Assembly: GCF_017308075.1 (NCBI RefSeq)
Contig: NZ_JAFKFX010000026.1
Coordinates: 186,001-250,000, forward strand
DNA: 64,000 nucleotides
Direction of reading: 5' to 3'
DNA from: Allobosea sp.
Lineage (GTDB): Bacteria; Pseudomonadota; Alphaproteobacteria; Rhizobiales; Beijerinckiaceae
Below the pieces are notes generated by a model. The model searched no databases. It was not told the DNA's origin and saw only the letters and a program-made list of their open reading frames with translations. Position numbers and translations under genes: made by a program. Position 1 is the stretch's first letter. Each line of letters starts with the position of its first letter. Below, piece after piece: positions 43,333 to 52,041 of this stretch.

Positions 43333-46300
43333 TCAGCGTCCGGCTTTCCGCGCCTTCGTGACCGCCTCTTCAATCCCCTCCCAGCCCGGCTTCCCCCGGG
43401 CGAAGCGGCCGCGCAGATAGCCGGCGAGCTCGGCGATCTGGCGGTCGTCGAGCGCCGTCGCGAAGGAGGGCATCGAGCCGATGCCATGCTGGCCGCCTTC
43501 CAGCAGCATGTTGACGAGATTGGTCGGCGTCGCGGCATGGAGCTTCGAGGACAGGCCGAGCGCCGGCCCGGCATTGACCAGCGCCGCCGTGCGACCGGGC
43601 TCGTGGCAGGCGGCGCAGGCGCCCTGATAGAGGCGTGCGACCGGCGAGGTCGCGGGATTTGCCGCGGCGCTGGTGGCGAGCTCGATCCGGCTGGCGCGGG
43701 CTTCGATCTCGGCGTCCGGCAGCGGCTCGCTGAGTGAGGCGAGATAGCTCGCCATCGCCTTGATATCGGCATCCGGCAGCTCTTTGAGCTCCGCGATCAC
43801 CGGCGCCATCGGCCCGGCTGCGGCGCCGTGATGCTGCGAGGTTCCGGTGCGCAGATAAGCGTAGAGTTCGGCCTCGCTCCAGGGTAGCGGCCCGGCCGAG
43901 ATCCTGGTCAGGGCCGGCGCCTCCCAGCCCTCGGCCTCGCCACCGGAAAGATAGGCGCGGCCGCCGCGCTCGGCGCCGAGCGCGTTGCGCGGCGTGTGGC
44001 AGGCGCCGCAATGGCCGAGCCCGTCGACGAGATAGCGGCCGCGATTCCACTCGTCCGAGCGGGCTGGTTCCGGCTTGAGCTCGCCCTGCGGCCGGAACAG
44101 CAGGTTCCAACCGGCTAACAGCGGGCGCAGATTGACGGGGAAGACCATCCGGCTCGGCTGGTTCTCCTGCCTGACCGCCGGCTGCGACATCAGGAAGGCG
44201 TAGAGCGCCTGGAGGTCGGCCTCGCTGGTTTTCGCGTAGCTCGCATAGGGGAAGGCCGGGTAGAGATGGCGGCCGTCGCGGTGGATGCCGGCGCGCATCG
44301 CCCGCTCGAAGGCCGGATAGGACCAGTTGCCGATGCCGGTTTCCGGATCGGGTGTGATGTTGGTGGTCATCACCATGCCGAAAGGCGTCTCGAGCGCGAG
44401 ACCGCCGGCATAGGGCACGCCGTCCTTCACCGTATGGCAGACGGCGCAGGCGCCGAGCGCCGCGAGCTGGCGGCCTCTCTCGATCGTCGCCGCCGACCAG
44501 GTCGCGGGATCGGGCCGGGCGATCGGAGCGATCGACGGCGCGAGCGCGAAGGAGGCGGCGGCGAAGGTCGCTGCACCGGCAAAGGCGGCGCCGAGCTTGC
44601 TCCACAGGCCGAAGCGGCGGGATTTGGCGGAAAGCTGCGGCGCGGCCGGTGCTGACGGCGGTAAGCGCCCGAGGCCGGCGAGCACGCGCTCGGGCGTCAG
44701 CGGCAATTCGCGAAAGCGCACGCCGGTCGCGTCAAAGACGGCGTTGACGATGGCGGCGGCGCTGGGGACGGAAGCCGACTCGCCGGCGCCGAGTGGCGCC
44801 TCGTGCTGCTTGTCGAGGAGCAGCACGTCGATCGCCGGCAGTTCCGGGAAGGTCAGGACGGGGTAGGCGCCCCAGTCGCGGGCGGCGACGGCGGTGGTCT
44901 GCGAGAAGCTCACCTCCTCGCGCAGCACACGACTGGTCGACTGCAGGACATTGCCATGGACCTGATGGGTGACGCCGGCTGGGTTGACGACCATGCCGGT
45001 GTCCTGGCCGACGGTGACGCGGCTGACCGTGACCTCGCCGGTCGTGCGGTTGACCGCGACATCGGCGACCCAGGCGGCCCAGGCGGCGCCGACGCCCGGC
45101 CAGCTGCCATGGACATAGCGCGCCTGCGCGAAGCCGCGGCCGCGCAGGATCTCGCCATATTCCTCCATGCGCGGGCCGATATGCGGCTGCCAATTGGCGC
45201 GTTCGGCGGTGGCACGCGTCAGCTCGGCGGCGCGCTCGTCATTGATGTGGCGCAGGCGGAACTCGACGGGGTCGACGCCGGCCTCATGGGCGAGCTCGTC
45301 GATATAGCTCTCATGGGCGAAGACGTTGGGCATGGCCGAGACGCCGCGCAGCCAGGATGCGCGGACGATCGGCGGCATGTCATAGGCCGTCAGCCGCATG
45401 TTCTCGTAGTCGTAGGAGGGCACCGCGGTGCGGTCGCCCATGCGCAGCGTCGCCGGCTGGTTCGGGATCCGCCCGGTCAGCAGCAGCGCGAGCGTCGGCG
45501 CCGCGTTCGACGGATACCAGGTGTGGAAGTCATAGGCCGGCAGCGAGCCGCCGGGGCCGAGGCCGCCCTTGATGTCGATCAGCTGGGCGGCGCCCTTCGG
45601 CTCCCAGAGATGTTCCTGCTCGCGGGTGAGCTGGACGCGCACCGGGGCGCCGACGGCGCGCGAGAGCAGCACCGCATCGGCGGCGACGTCGTCGGCGCAG
45701 TTGCGACCATAGCAGCCGGCGGCTTCGTGGCGGATGATGTCGATCTGCTCGCGCGGCAGGCCGGTGAGCACGGCGAGGTCGTTCTGCAGCGGAAACGGGT
45801 TCTGGCTGCCGCTCCAGACGGTGACGCCGTCGGCGCGCACATCGGCGACGGCGCAGGACGGGCCGATCGAGCCATGCATGTGGTAGGGCCAGACATAGGT
45901 GCGGTCGAGCCGCTTCTCGAGCTTGCCGAGCGCAGTTTCGACATCGCCTTCGTCGACCAGCAGGCGCGGCGTCGAGGGATGAGTGCGCAGGGCCTGGGCG
46001 ACATCGGAGAGGTCCGGCGGCGTGAACGAGCGCCACTCGGCCTTCAGGGCGAGCGCCGCTTCCGCCGCCTGCTCCTCGCGCTCGGCGACGATGCCGATGA
46101 AATCGCCCTCGACGACGAGGGCGCGGATGCCGGGAATGCCGGCGAGCGAGTCGCGATCGACTGCGATCAGGCTGCGCCCGACGAAGTCGCCGGCATCCAT
46201 GCCGGAATAGGGCGGGCGGACGACACGGCCATGCAGCATGCCGGGCACGCGCACGTCATGGACATAAACGAAGCTGCCATCGACCTTGGCGGGGATGTCG

Positions 46301-46896
46301 ACCCGCGCCACCGATCGGCCGATCAGCCTGTGATGGTCGATCGGCTTGAACTGCGCGCTCTCGGCCAGCGGCAGCAGCAGGCGCTCATTGGCGAGCAGCG
46401 TGTCGAGTCCGATCGCCGGGATGTCGGCCTCGCCGCGATAGAGCCGGCCGTCGCGCAGGCTGATCTCATCCTCGCTGCAGGTAAGCGCCGCGGCGGCGAG
46501 CCCGATCAGCCTTGTGCGGATCTGGGTCGCGCCGATCCGCATCGCCACCGAGGTGACCTGGATCGTCTCGCTGGCGATGGTCGCGCCCTGGTCGGGGGTA
46601 TCGGCGGTGTCACCGAGTACCATCTCGACGGCCTCGAAGGGAAAGTCGAGCTCCTCCGCCACCATCTGGGCGAGCGCGGTGCGGATGCCGGTGCCGAGAT
46701 CGACATGGCCGGAAAAGGCGAGAATGCGCCCTTCGGCCGTGAGGCAGACATGCAGGTCGAGCGCGTCTTCGGAACTGTCCCCGGCGGGCGCGCCCTTGCG
46801 CGGCGCGACGACGGCGATGATCCCGCCGCGCCGCAGCAGCGCCCGGCGGGAGAGGGGAGGCGGCGGCGCGCTGTCGTTCATCGCGCTGTGGTTCAT
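43333..46896 (-). CDS. nicB: Nicotinate dehydrogenase large subunit (molybdenum subunit fused to three c-type hemes)
   Basis: A 1187-residue NicB-type protein. Residues about 1-760 are a xanthine-dehydrogenase-like molybdopterin subunit with a twin-arginine-like start (SRRALLRRGG), GHVDLGTGIRTALAQMVAEE, GSQNPFPLQNDLAVLTGLP, WLRGVSAMPNVFAHESYIDE and the catalytic Glu in APLGAGESASVPSAA. Then a hydrophobic anchor LGAAFAGAATFAAASFALAP (about 780-800) and three heme sites CAVCH (817), CGACH (963) and CAACH (1094). This matches NicB of nicotinate 6-hydroxylase in domain order and size: water supplies the oxygen and electrons go through the hemes to the respiratory chain. It overlaps nicA by four bases. 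Isoquinoline 1-oxidoreductase is a close family alternative. Confidence 0.9.
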   Translation of the reverse strand: MNHSAMNDSAPPPPLSRRALLRRGGIIAVVAPRKGAPAGDSSEDALDLHVCLTAEGRILAFSGHVDLGTGIRTALAQMVAEELDFPFEAVEMVLGDTADTPDQGATIASETIQVTSVAMRIGATQIRTRLIGLAAAALTCSEDEISLRDGRLYRGEADIPAIGLDTLLANERLLLPLAESAQFKPIDHHRLIGRSVARVDIPAKVDGSFVYVHDVRVPGMLHGRVVRPPYSGMDAGDFVGRSLIAVDRDSLAGIPGIRALVVEGDFIGIVAEREEQAAEAALALKAEWRSFTPPDLSDVAQALRTHPSTPRLLVDEGDVETALGKLEKRLDRTYVWPYHMHGSIGPSCAVADVRADGVTVWSGSQNPFPLQNDLAVLTGLPREQIDIIRHEAAGCYGRNCADDVAADAVLLSRAVGAPVRVQLTREQEHLWEPKGAAQLIDIKGGLGPGGSLPAYDFHTWYPSNAAPTLALLLTGRIPNQPATLRMGDRTAVPSYDYENMRLTAYDMPPIVRASWLRGVSAMPNVFAHESYIDELAHEAGVDPVEFRLRHINDERAAELTRATAERANWQPHIGPRMEEYGEILRGRGFAQARYVHGSWPGVGAAWAAWVADVAVNRTTGEVTVSRVTVGQDTGMVVNPAGVTHQVHGNVLQSTSRVLREEVSFSQTTAVAARDWGAYPVLTFPELPAIDVLLLDKQHEAPLGAGESASVPSAAAIVNAVFDATGVRFRELPLTPERVLAGLGRLPPSAPAAPQLSAKSRRFGLWSKLGAAFAGAATFAAASFALAPSIAPIARPDPATWSAATIERGRQLAALGACAVCHTVKDGVPYAGGLALETPFGMVMTTNITPDPETGIGNWSYPAFERAMRAGIHRDGRHLYPAFPYASYAKTSEADLQALYAFLMSQPAVRQENQPSRMVFPVNLRPLLAGWNLLFRPQGELKPEPARSDEWNRGRYLVDGLGHCGACHTPRNALGAERGGRAYLSGGEAEGWEAPALTRISAGPLPWSEAELYAYLRTGTSQHHGAAAGPMAPVIAELKELPDADIKAMASYLASLSEPLPDAEIEARASRIELATSAAANPATSPVARLYQGACAACHEPGRTAALVNAGPALGLSSKLHAATPTNLVNMLLEGGQHGIGSMPSFATALDDRQIAELAGYLRGRFARGKPGWEGIEEAVTKARKAGR

Positions 46897-47387
46897 GGCG
46901 TGCCCGTCTCGCCGGTCCGGGCGCGCGCGACGGCGAGCATCACGGCCCTGACGATCTCGACATGGGTGCCGCAGCGGCAGAGATTATAGCGCAGCGCCTC
47001 GCGGACCTGCGCCTCGCTCGGCGCCGGGTTGACGGCCAGGAAGGCCTTGGCGGTCATGATCATGCCGTTGATGCAGTAGCCGCATTGCGCGGCCTGGGCG
47101 TCGATGAAGGCCTGCTGGACCGGATCGGGGCCCGCGCTGCCAGCGAGTCCTTCGAGCGTGACGATCTCGCGCTCTTCCGCCAGCCGGACCGGCAGGGCGC
47201 AGGCGCGGGCGGCGATGCCATCGATCAGCACGGTGCAGGCGCCGCATTCGCCGAGGCCGCAGCCGAATTTCGGGCCGTTCAGCGAAAGGTCGTTGCGCAG
47301 GAAGAAGAGCAGGGGGGTATGCGGCTCGCCCTCGACGAGGTGATCGGCGCCATTGACGCGCAGGGCGAAGCGCCGCGTCGTTCTCAT
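46893..47387 (-). CDS. nicA: Nicotinate dehydrogenase small subunit, [2Fe-2S] protein
   Basis: A 164-residue iron-sulfur subunit with two [2Fe-2S] clusters: the plant-type motif GCGLGECGACTVLIDG (about residues 47-62) and the helical motifs CGYCINGMIMTAKAFL (about 100) and LCRCGTHVEI (about 138). The frame runs to 47840, but the extension lies in repeat A and the promoter; MRTTRRFALRVNG at 47387 is the start. Together with NicB it hydroxylates nicotinate at C6. An operator-like palindrome lies 59 bases upstream. The local gene order (nicA then nicB, ATGA overlap) supports one transcript. Confidence 0.93.
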   Translation of the reverse strand: MRTTRRFALRVNGADHLVEGEPHTPLLFFLRNDLSLNGPKFGCGLGECGACTVLIDGIAARACALPVRLAEEREIVTLEGLAGSAGPDPVQQAFIDAQAAQCGYCINGMIMTAKAFLAVNPAPSEAQVREALRYNLCRCGTHVEIVRAVMLAVARARTGETGTP

Positions 47388-47445
47388 GGCTCGTCCGGGC
47401 GGGGCGAGGCGCCTTTGATCGCGATTGTCGTCACGTGACCCAAAT

Positions 47446-47461
47446 CGTTCGCATACGAATG
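47446..47461. promoter_or_regulatory. Nic-type operator c (before nicA)
   Basis: CGTTCGCATACGAATG shares the core TTCGCATACGAA with the other nic palindromes and is symmetric except for two pairs. It is 59 bases upstream of the nicA start on the minus strand, in a promoter position. Confidence 0.6.
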
Positions 47462-47522
47462 AGAATAAGTACAAGTTGCGGCGCGCGGCAAGCGGGATTT
47501 GACGCGGGGGAAGTGCGTCGCC

Positions 47523-47615
47523 GTCATGCTCGCCCTCGTGGCGAGCATCCACGTCCTGAACACGCCCTCGCCGATGGAAGCGAAGACGTGGATGGTCGGC
47601 ACAAGGCCGACCATG
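47523..47615 (-). repeat. Dispersed palindromic repeat A, copy 5
   Basis: Reverse-orientation copy: GTCATGCTCGCCCTCGTGGC, GAGCATCCACGTCCTGAACA, ACGTGGATGGTCGGCACAAG, then GGCCGACCATG. It fills the gap between the 3' end of ena and the nicA promoter and may isolate ena from nicAB transcription. Confidence 0.85.
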
Positions 47616-47638
47616 CGGTATGGGGCGTGGACCCCCGC

Positions 47639-48835
47639 TCAGTGCTGGACGGAGGGGATCTTCTCGGCCGGCGGGGTGTTGCGGCTGATGCCGCTGCGGA
47701 CGATGCCGTCGATCACGATCATGCCGATGCCGGGCAGGTCGCCGAGCTGGATCGAGTCGAGGAAGTTCCTGCCGGCGGAATGCTGGGCCTTGTCCATGAA
47801 GACGAAATCGGCGCTGCGCCCGACCTCGATCAGCCCGCAATCGAGGCTGCGCATCCGCGCCGTGTTGCCGGTGGCGAAGCAGAAGGCCACTTCAGCCGGG
47901 ACATCGCCGAGCGAGGACAGCATCGAGACCATGCGGACGATGCCGAGCGGCTGGACGCCGGAGCCGGCGGGGCCGTCGGTGCCGAGGATGACGCGCTGCA
48001 ATTCGCCCATTTCGCGGGCGACGCGCAGCGTGTAGAGCGCGGCGCGCTCATTGCCGTTATGGACGAGTTCGAGGCCGCGCTTGCAGCCCTCGCAGATGCA
48101 GCGGATCTCCTTGTCGGGCAAGGCGGTATGGCCGCCATTGATATGGCCGACGACATCGGTGTCGGCCTCGAGCACCACGTCGGCACCGATCAGGCCGGAG
48201 CCGGGAATCGAGGGGCCGCCGGTGTGGATAGTCGACTGAATCCCATATTTGCGGGCCCAGGCCACCATCTGCTTGGCCCGCGCGCCGTCCTTGACGCCGC
48301 CGAGGCCGACCTCGCCGAGCAGCTTCACGCCGGCATCGGCCAGGTCCTTGAAGTCCTGCTCGACCATGCCGGGCTCGATCACCGGCGCGCCGGCATGGAT
48401 CTTGACGCCGCCGGGGCGAAAGGCGGTGAAGGCGCGCTGGGCATAGATCGCCATGGCCTTGAGCCCGACAATGTCCTTGGGCCGGCCGGGGGTGTGGACC
48501 TCGCCGGCCGAGATCATGGTGGTGACGCCGCCATGCATGGTCGAATCGATCCAGCCGATCTGGTTCTGGCGCGGCGTCCAGTCGCCGGCGACGGGGTGGA
48601 CATGGCTGTCGATCAGGCCGGGCGAGAGCACGGTGCCGTTGGCGTCGATGACGGTGTCGGCCTGGTCGGTGTCGAGATCCTTGAAGCGGCCGACCGCGGC
48701 GATCCTGCCGCCGATGGCGACGAGCGTGTCGGCGTCCAGGATCGGGCGCTCAATGTCGCCGGAGAGCATCAAGCCGATATTCTTGATCACCAGCTTGTGG
48801 TTGGCGCCGACCGTCGCCGTCTGCAGTTCAGCCAT
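47639..48835 (-). CDS. ena: Enamidase (tetrahydro-6-oxonicotinate hydrolase), amidohydrolase superfamily
   Basis: A 398-residue amidohydrolase that closely resembles the E. barkeri enamidase I know: KNIGLMLSGDIERPILDADT, SPGLIDSHVHPVAGDWTPRQ, STMHGGVTTMISAGE, TPGRPKDIVGLKAMAI, HTGGPSIPGSG, GHINGGHTALPDKE and SRNTPPAEK near the end. It should hydrolyse 1,4,5,6-tetrahydro-6-oxonicotinate to 2-formylglutarate and ammonia. Metal ligands expected: His pair in HVHP, His in IHTGG, His in GHINGG and Asp in GTDGPAG. The frame extends to 48985, but MAELQTATVGANHK at 48835 is the better start. It diverges from the ferredoxin gene; both may be controlled by the palindrome at 48934. Confidence 0.93.
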   Translation of the reverse strand: MAELQTATVGANHKLVIKNIGLMLSGDIERPILDADTLVAIGGRIAAVGRFKDLDTDQADTVIDANGTVLSPGLIDSHVHPVAGDWTPRQNQIGWIDSTMHGGVTTMISAGEVHTPGRPKDIVGLKAMAIYAQRAFTAFRPGGVKIHAGAPVIEPGMVEQDFKDLADAGVKLLGEVGLGGVKDGARAKQMVAWARKYGIQSTIHTGGPSIPGSGLIGADVVLEADTDVVGHINGGHTALPDKEIRCICEGCKRGLELVHNGNERAALYTLRVAREMGELQRVILGTDGPAGSGVQPLGIVRMVSMLSSLGDVPAEVAFCFATGNTARMRSLDCGLIEVGRSADFVFMDKAQHSAGRNFLDSIQLGDLPGIGMIVIDGIVRSGISRNTPPAEKIPSVQH

Positions 48836-48933
48836 CTCGTTCCGCCCCGTAAGCCTTCGCCGCCTCCTGTGAGGCCTGCGATATCCTCTCCGTCCCGATC
48901 CCGATTGACAAGTGTGATCGAAGGCGGCATATC

Positions 48934-48947
48934 GTTTGTGTACTAAC
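48934..48947. promoter_or_regulatory. Nic-type operator d (between ena and ferredoxin)
   Basis: GTTTGTGTACTAAC fits the nic palindrome pattern with two mismatched pairs. It lies 47 bases before the ferredoxin start and 98 bases before the divergent ena start, so one site may control both. It is the weakest member of the set. Confidence 0.5.
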
Positions 48948-48994
48948 AAGTTTTGCATCTGCCTTCCCAGCCTGTCAAGCGGCAAGGATCACGC

Positions 48995-49324
48995 ATGGCC
49001 TTTGCAGTCACCAGCGCCTGCATCCGTTGCAAATACATGGATTGCGTCGAGGTCTGTCCCGTCGACTGCTTCTATGAAGGCGAGAACATGCTCGTCATCC
49101 ATCCTGACGAGTGCATCGATTGCGGCGTCTGCGAGCCGGAATGCCCGGCCGAGGCGATCGTCGCCGACAATGCCGAGGGGGCGGCCGCGTGGCTCGCGCT
49201 CAACGCCAGGCTGGCGCCGCTCTGGCCGAACATCACCGAGAAGCGCGATCCGCCGGCCGATGCGGATGATTGGAAGGGAATACCGGACAAACTCGACCTT
49301 CTTTCCGAACGCGCGGCGATGTGA
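48995..49324 (+). CDS. fdxA: 7Fe/8Fe ferredoxin, probable electron donor to Hnr
   Basis: A 109-residue ferredoxin with two cluster motifs near the N-terminus: [17 protein letters not shown] (about residues 9-25) and [12 protein letters not shown] (about 40-51), the order of [3Fe-4S][4Fe-4S] FdxA-type proteins, followed by a C-terminal tail ending SERAAM. The frame starts earlier, but [12 protein letters not shown] at 48995 after AAGGA is the clear start. It is followed 59 bases on by a ferredoxin-NADP reductase and lies within the nic regulon, so it probably carries electrons from NADPH to 6-hydroxynicotinate reductase. Confidence 0.92.
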   Translation: MAFAVTSACIRCKYMDCVEVCPVDCFYEGENMLVIHPDECIDCGVCEPECPAEAIVADNAEGAAAWLALNARLAPLWPNITEKRDPPADADDWKGIPDKLDLLSERAAM

Positions 49325-49383
49325 TAGCTGCCTGCCTGCGTTCGATGATCGGCTTTTTCCTGGGCTAACCGAGGAACGACGAG

Positions 49384-50157
49384 ATGAGCAATTTCTACGA
49401 GGAGCGCGTGCTCAGCGTCCATCACTGGACCGATACGCTCTTCAGCTTCACGACGACCCGCGACACGACGTTCCGCTTCAAGAACGGCCAGTTCACGATG
49501 ATCGGCATCAAGGTCGACGAGAAGCCGTTGCTGCGCGCCTATAGCGTCGTCAGCACCAATTACGACGAGAACCTCGAATTCTTCTCGATCAAGGTGCCGG
49601 ACGGGCCGCTGACCTCGCGCCTGCAGAACCTCAAGGTCGGCGACCCCATCATCGTCGGCAAGAAGGCGACGGGCACGCTGGTGCTCGACAATCTCAAGGA
49701 CGGCAAGCGCCTGTTCCTGCTCGGCACCGGCACCGGCCTTGCGCCCTTCCTGTCGCTGATCCGCGATCCCGAGACCTATGAGCGCTATGAGAAGGTGGTG
49801 CTGGTGCATGGCTGCCGGCAGGTGGCCGAGCTCGCCTATGGCGAACAGATCACCCAGCACCTGCCCAATGACGAGTTCCTCGGCGAGATGATCCGCGAGC
49901 AGCTGATCTACTATCCGACGGTGACGCGCGAGCCCTTCCGCAATCGTGGCCGCATCACCGATCTGCTGACCTCGGGCCAGCTCTTCGAGGATATCGGCCT
50001 GGGCCCGTTCGATCCCGCCAGCGACCGCTTCATGCTCTGCGGCAGCCCGCAAATGCTGGTCGACCTCAAGAAGATCTTCGAGGACCATGGCATGGAAGAA
50101 GGCAACCATGGCGAGGCCGGCGACTATGTGATCGAGCGCGCCTTCGTCGAGCGCTGA
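49384..50157 (+). CDS. fpr: Ferredoxin-NADP+ reductase
   Basis: A 257-residue FAD enzyme of the bacterial FPR group. The FAD motif is RAYSVVSTNYDENLEFFSIK (about residues 50-69; RAYS-type), then GPLTSRLQNLKVGD, the NADP region LLGTGTGLAPFLSLIRDPE (about 116-134), CGSPQMLVDLKKIFEDHGM and the C-terminal EGNHGEAGDYVIERAFVER. Known FPRs reduce ferredoxin or flavodoxin with NADPH. Here it is linked to the ferredoxin gene and the hnr system, which needs low-potential electrons. A strong terminator follows directly. Confidence 0.95.
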   Translation: MSNFYEERVLSVHHWTDTLFSFTTTRDTTFRFKNGQFTMIGIKVDEKPLLRAYSVVSTNYDENLEFFSIKVPDGPLTSRLQNLKVGDPIIVGKKATGTLVLDNLKDGKRLFLLGTGTGLAPFLSLIRDPETYERYEKVVLVHGCRQVAELAYGEQITQHLPNDEFLGEMIREQLIYYPTVTREPFRNRGRITDLLTSGQLFEDIGLGPFDPASDRFMLCGSPQMLVDLKKIFEDHGMEEGNHGEAGDYVIERAFVER

Positions 50158-50186
50158 ACCGCCCGATTGAGCGGCAGATAAAAAGC

Positions 50187-50218
50187 AAGCGGCCGGCCCC
50201 GTCATGGGCCGGCCGCTT
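50187..50218 (+). terminator. Rho-independent-type terminator after fpr
   Basis: A 13-bp perfect stem, AAGCGGCCGGCCC (50187-50199) and GGGCCGGCCGCTT (50206-50218), around a six-base loop, followed by TGCTTTG. It ends the fdxA-fpr transcript 29 bases after the fpr stop codon. Confidence 0.88.
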
Positions 50219-50220
50219 TG

Positions 50221-50550
50221 CTTTGTCGGCACCACTTTTCCTCTGACAGCTCATCCCGGGCGGCCAGGGGAAGAGCAGGGAGCTATCCTTTGCCGGGAAG
50301 GCTCAGGAGCCGGTTCGAGGATGGCAGCCCGTTTTCCTGAGGAGCTGCGGCGCAGCGTCTCGAAGCCTGCTCCCGATGGCTTCAGGTCCCCTGAAGCATC
50401 CTTCGCGATGCCATCCCTGGCGGAATGGCTCCGCAGGATCAGGCCCGTCTGAAATCGCAAGACGGGTTCTCGGAGCTGGATGCCGGAGCGGCACAGTTTT
50501 CCGCCGATCCGGTCTGACGAAGAGGGCCGAGGGCAGGGCCGCCGCCCGAC
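50221..50550. other. Non-coding intergenic region with short palindromes
   Basis: 330 bases between the fpr terminator and the last ABC permease gene (convergent). No reading frame with family features or a sensible ribosome site is seen. It has CTTCAGGTCCCCTGAAG and a hairpin CCCGTCT...AGACGGG (50444-50466), the latter placed to terminate the minus-strand ABC operon or as a further dispersed repeat. Confidence 0.5.
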
Positions 50551-51282
50551 CTAGCGATGTGTCAGCTGGCGGTTGAACAGCATCATCAGGCTGTTGCAGC
50601 TCACCGCGAAGACGGTCAGCAGGAGCGCGATCGCCATGATCGTGTCGATCTGGCCGAGATTGATGGCGCTGGTCAGAAGGAAGCCGAGACCGCGCTGCGA
50701 GGCGAACATCTCGCCGATCAGCACGCCGAGCAGGGTCAGCGAAAAGCCGAGGCGCACGCCCGAGATGATCTCCGGCAGGATCGCCGGCAGGATCACGGTG
50801 AAGGCCGATTGCGAAGGCGAAAGGCGCATCACCTGCGAGGTGCGCCGGTAGACCGGCTTCATCTGGCGGATCGCGTTCATCGAGAACAGGGTGATCGGGA
50901 TCAGCCCGTGCATCACGCCGAAGGCGATCTTGGCGGAGATGCCGAGGCCGAAGCAGAGCAGCACCAGCGGGTAGAGCACGACCTTGGGGATAGAATAGAG
51001 CGTGGTCAGGATCGGCTCGGCGACGTTGCCGGCGAGCTTGCGGACCCCGAGTACGATGCCGAGGCTGATGCCGCCGAGCAGCGAGAGGAGGAAAGCGGCG
51101 ACGAAGGCCCGCATCGTTTCGCTGATGTTGAGCCAGAACTCGCCGGTGCCGAGCAGCGAGCCGAGCTTGACGACGGTCTGCAATGGCGAGGCGATGGCCG
51201 AGGAGCCGACGAGGAGATGGAAGCCCTGCCAGAGCAGGATGAAGGTCAAAAGGACGATGAGAGTGCCGGCGAGTCTGGGCAT
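50551..51282 (-). CDS. ABC transporter permease, SsuC/TauC/ThiX type
   Basis: A 243-residue inner-membrane permease with about six hydrophobic segments (the first is LAGTLIVLLTFILLWQGFHL). The family EAA loop region is YRRTSQVMRLSPSQSAFTVILPAILPEIISG (partly: SPSQSAFTVILPAILPEI), then RLGFSLTLLGVLIGEMFASQ. It pairs with the permease just upstream (nine-base gap) and the ATPase and NMT1-type receptor, completing an importer for a small aromatic or heteroaromatic anion. In the nic regulon, nicotinate, quinolinate or 6-hydroxynicotinate are likely substrates; this is inference. Confidence 0.9.
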   Translation of the reverse strand: MPRLAGTLIVLLTFILLWQGFHLLVGSSAIASPLQTVVKLGSLLGTGEFWLNISETMRAFVAAFLLSLLGGISLGIVLGVRKLAGNVAEPILTTLYSIPKVVLYPLVLLCFGLGISAKIAFGVMHGLIPITLFSMNAIRQMKPVYRRTSQVMRLSPSQSAFTVILPAILPEIISGVRLGFSLTLLGVLIGEMFASQRGLGFLLTSAINLGQIDTIMAIALLLTVFAVSCNSLMMLFNRQLTHR

Positions 51283-51291
51283 GGCGTCACC

Positions 51292-52038
51292 TCACCGCTG
51301 GCGGCGCGCCTGGAGGCGCCGGTCGATCATGTTGAGGATCGTGTTGACGATGGTGACGGTCACCAGCACGAGCAGGATCAGCGCGTACATGTGCCCGTTC
51401 TCGAACAGGTTGTAGGCATAGGCGATGGCGTAGCCGATCCCGGCGCCCGAGAGGATGAACTCCGAGGCGATCACTCCGATGAAGGAATAGGCGACCGAAA
51501 GCTTCACGCCGGTGAAGAGATAAGGCAGCGTCGCCGGCAGCTCGACGAGGAGCGCGGTCTTGGCCCGCGACATCCGGTAGATCTGCGCCGTCTTGCGCAG
51601 CACGCGCGGAATCCGGTCGAGCCCGTTCAGCGTCGCGGTGATCATCGAGACCACGGCGAGCAGCACGGCGATCGCGATGATCGAGGCCGAGCCGACGCCG
51701 AAGAGCGTGATGAAGATCGGATAGAAGACGAAGGTCGGGACGGCATAATAGCTCGCCAGAAGCGGCTCGAGCGCATGGCGCAGCGCCGGCAGCGAGTAGA
51801 TGATCAGGCCGGCGACGAAGCCGAGCACGATCGAGAGCGCCGTCGAGATGGCGATGTTGGTGAAGGTCGTCCGGATATCGGCCGAGAACTGGCCGGTGCG
51901 CAGGATCTCGGCGAGCTCGACCACCATCTGCGAGGGCGCCAGCATCACCATGCGGGGGATGACGCCGACCCGGCAGAGCAGCTCGACCAGGAGGATCATC
52001 GTCGCGACGACGATCAGGCGCAGCCATTTTTCCGACAT
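51292..52038 (-). CDS. ABC transporter permease, SsuC/TauC type
   Basis: A 248-residue permease. Segments include LIVVATMILLVELLCRVGVI and YYAVPTFVFYPIFITLFGVG, and the EAA-type loop runs RVLRKTAQIYRMSRAKTALLVELPATLPYLFTG (quoted in part: KTAQIYRMSRAKTALL). It starts three bases after the ATPase stop and is likely translated from the same messenger. Two different permeases instead of one homodimer is common in this NMT1-linked subfamily. Confidence 0.9.
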   Translation of the reverse strand: MSEKWLRLIVVATMILLVELLCRVGVIPRMVMLAPSQMVVELAEILRTGQFSADIRTTFTNIAISTALSIVLGFVAGLIIYSLPALRHALEPLLASYYAVPTFVFYPIFITLFGVGSASIIAIAVLLAVVSMITATLNGLDRIPRVLRKTAQIYRMSRAKTALLVELPATLPYLFTGVKLSVAYSFIGVIASEFILSGAGIGYAIAYAYNLFENGHMYALILLVLVTVTIVNTILNMIDRRLQARRQR

Positions 52039-52041
52039 GGC

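Noticed and set aside
43333-47387. Isoquinoline 1-oxidoreductase or aldehyde oxidase
   Set aside because: Three C-terminal heme domains and linkage to hnr and ena fit nicotinate dehydrogenase better, although the family is the same.
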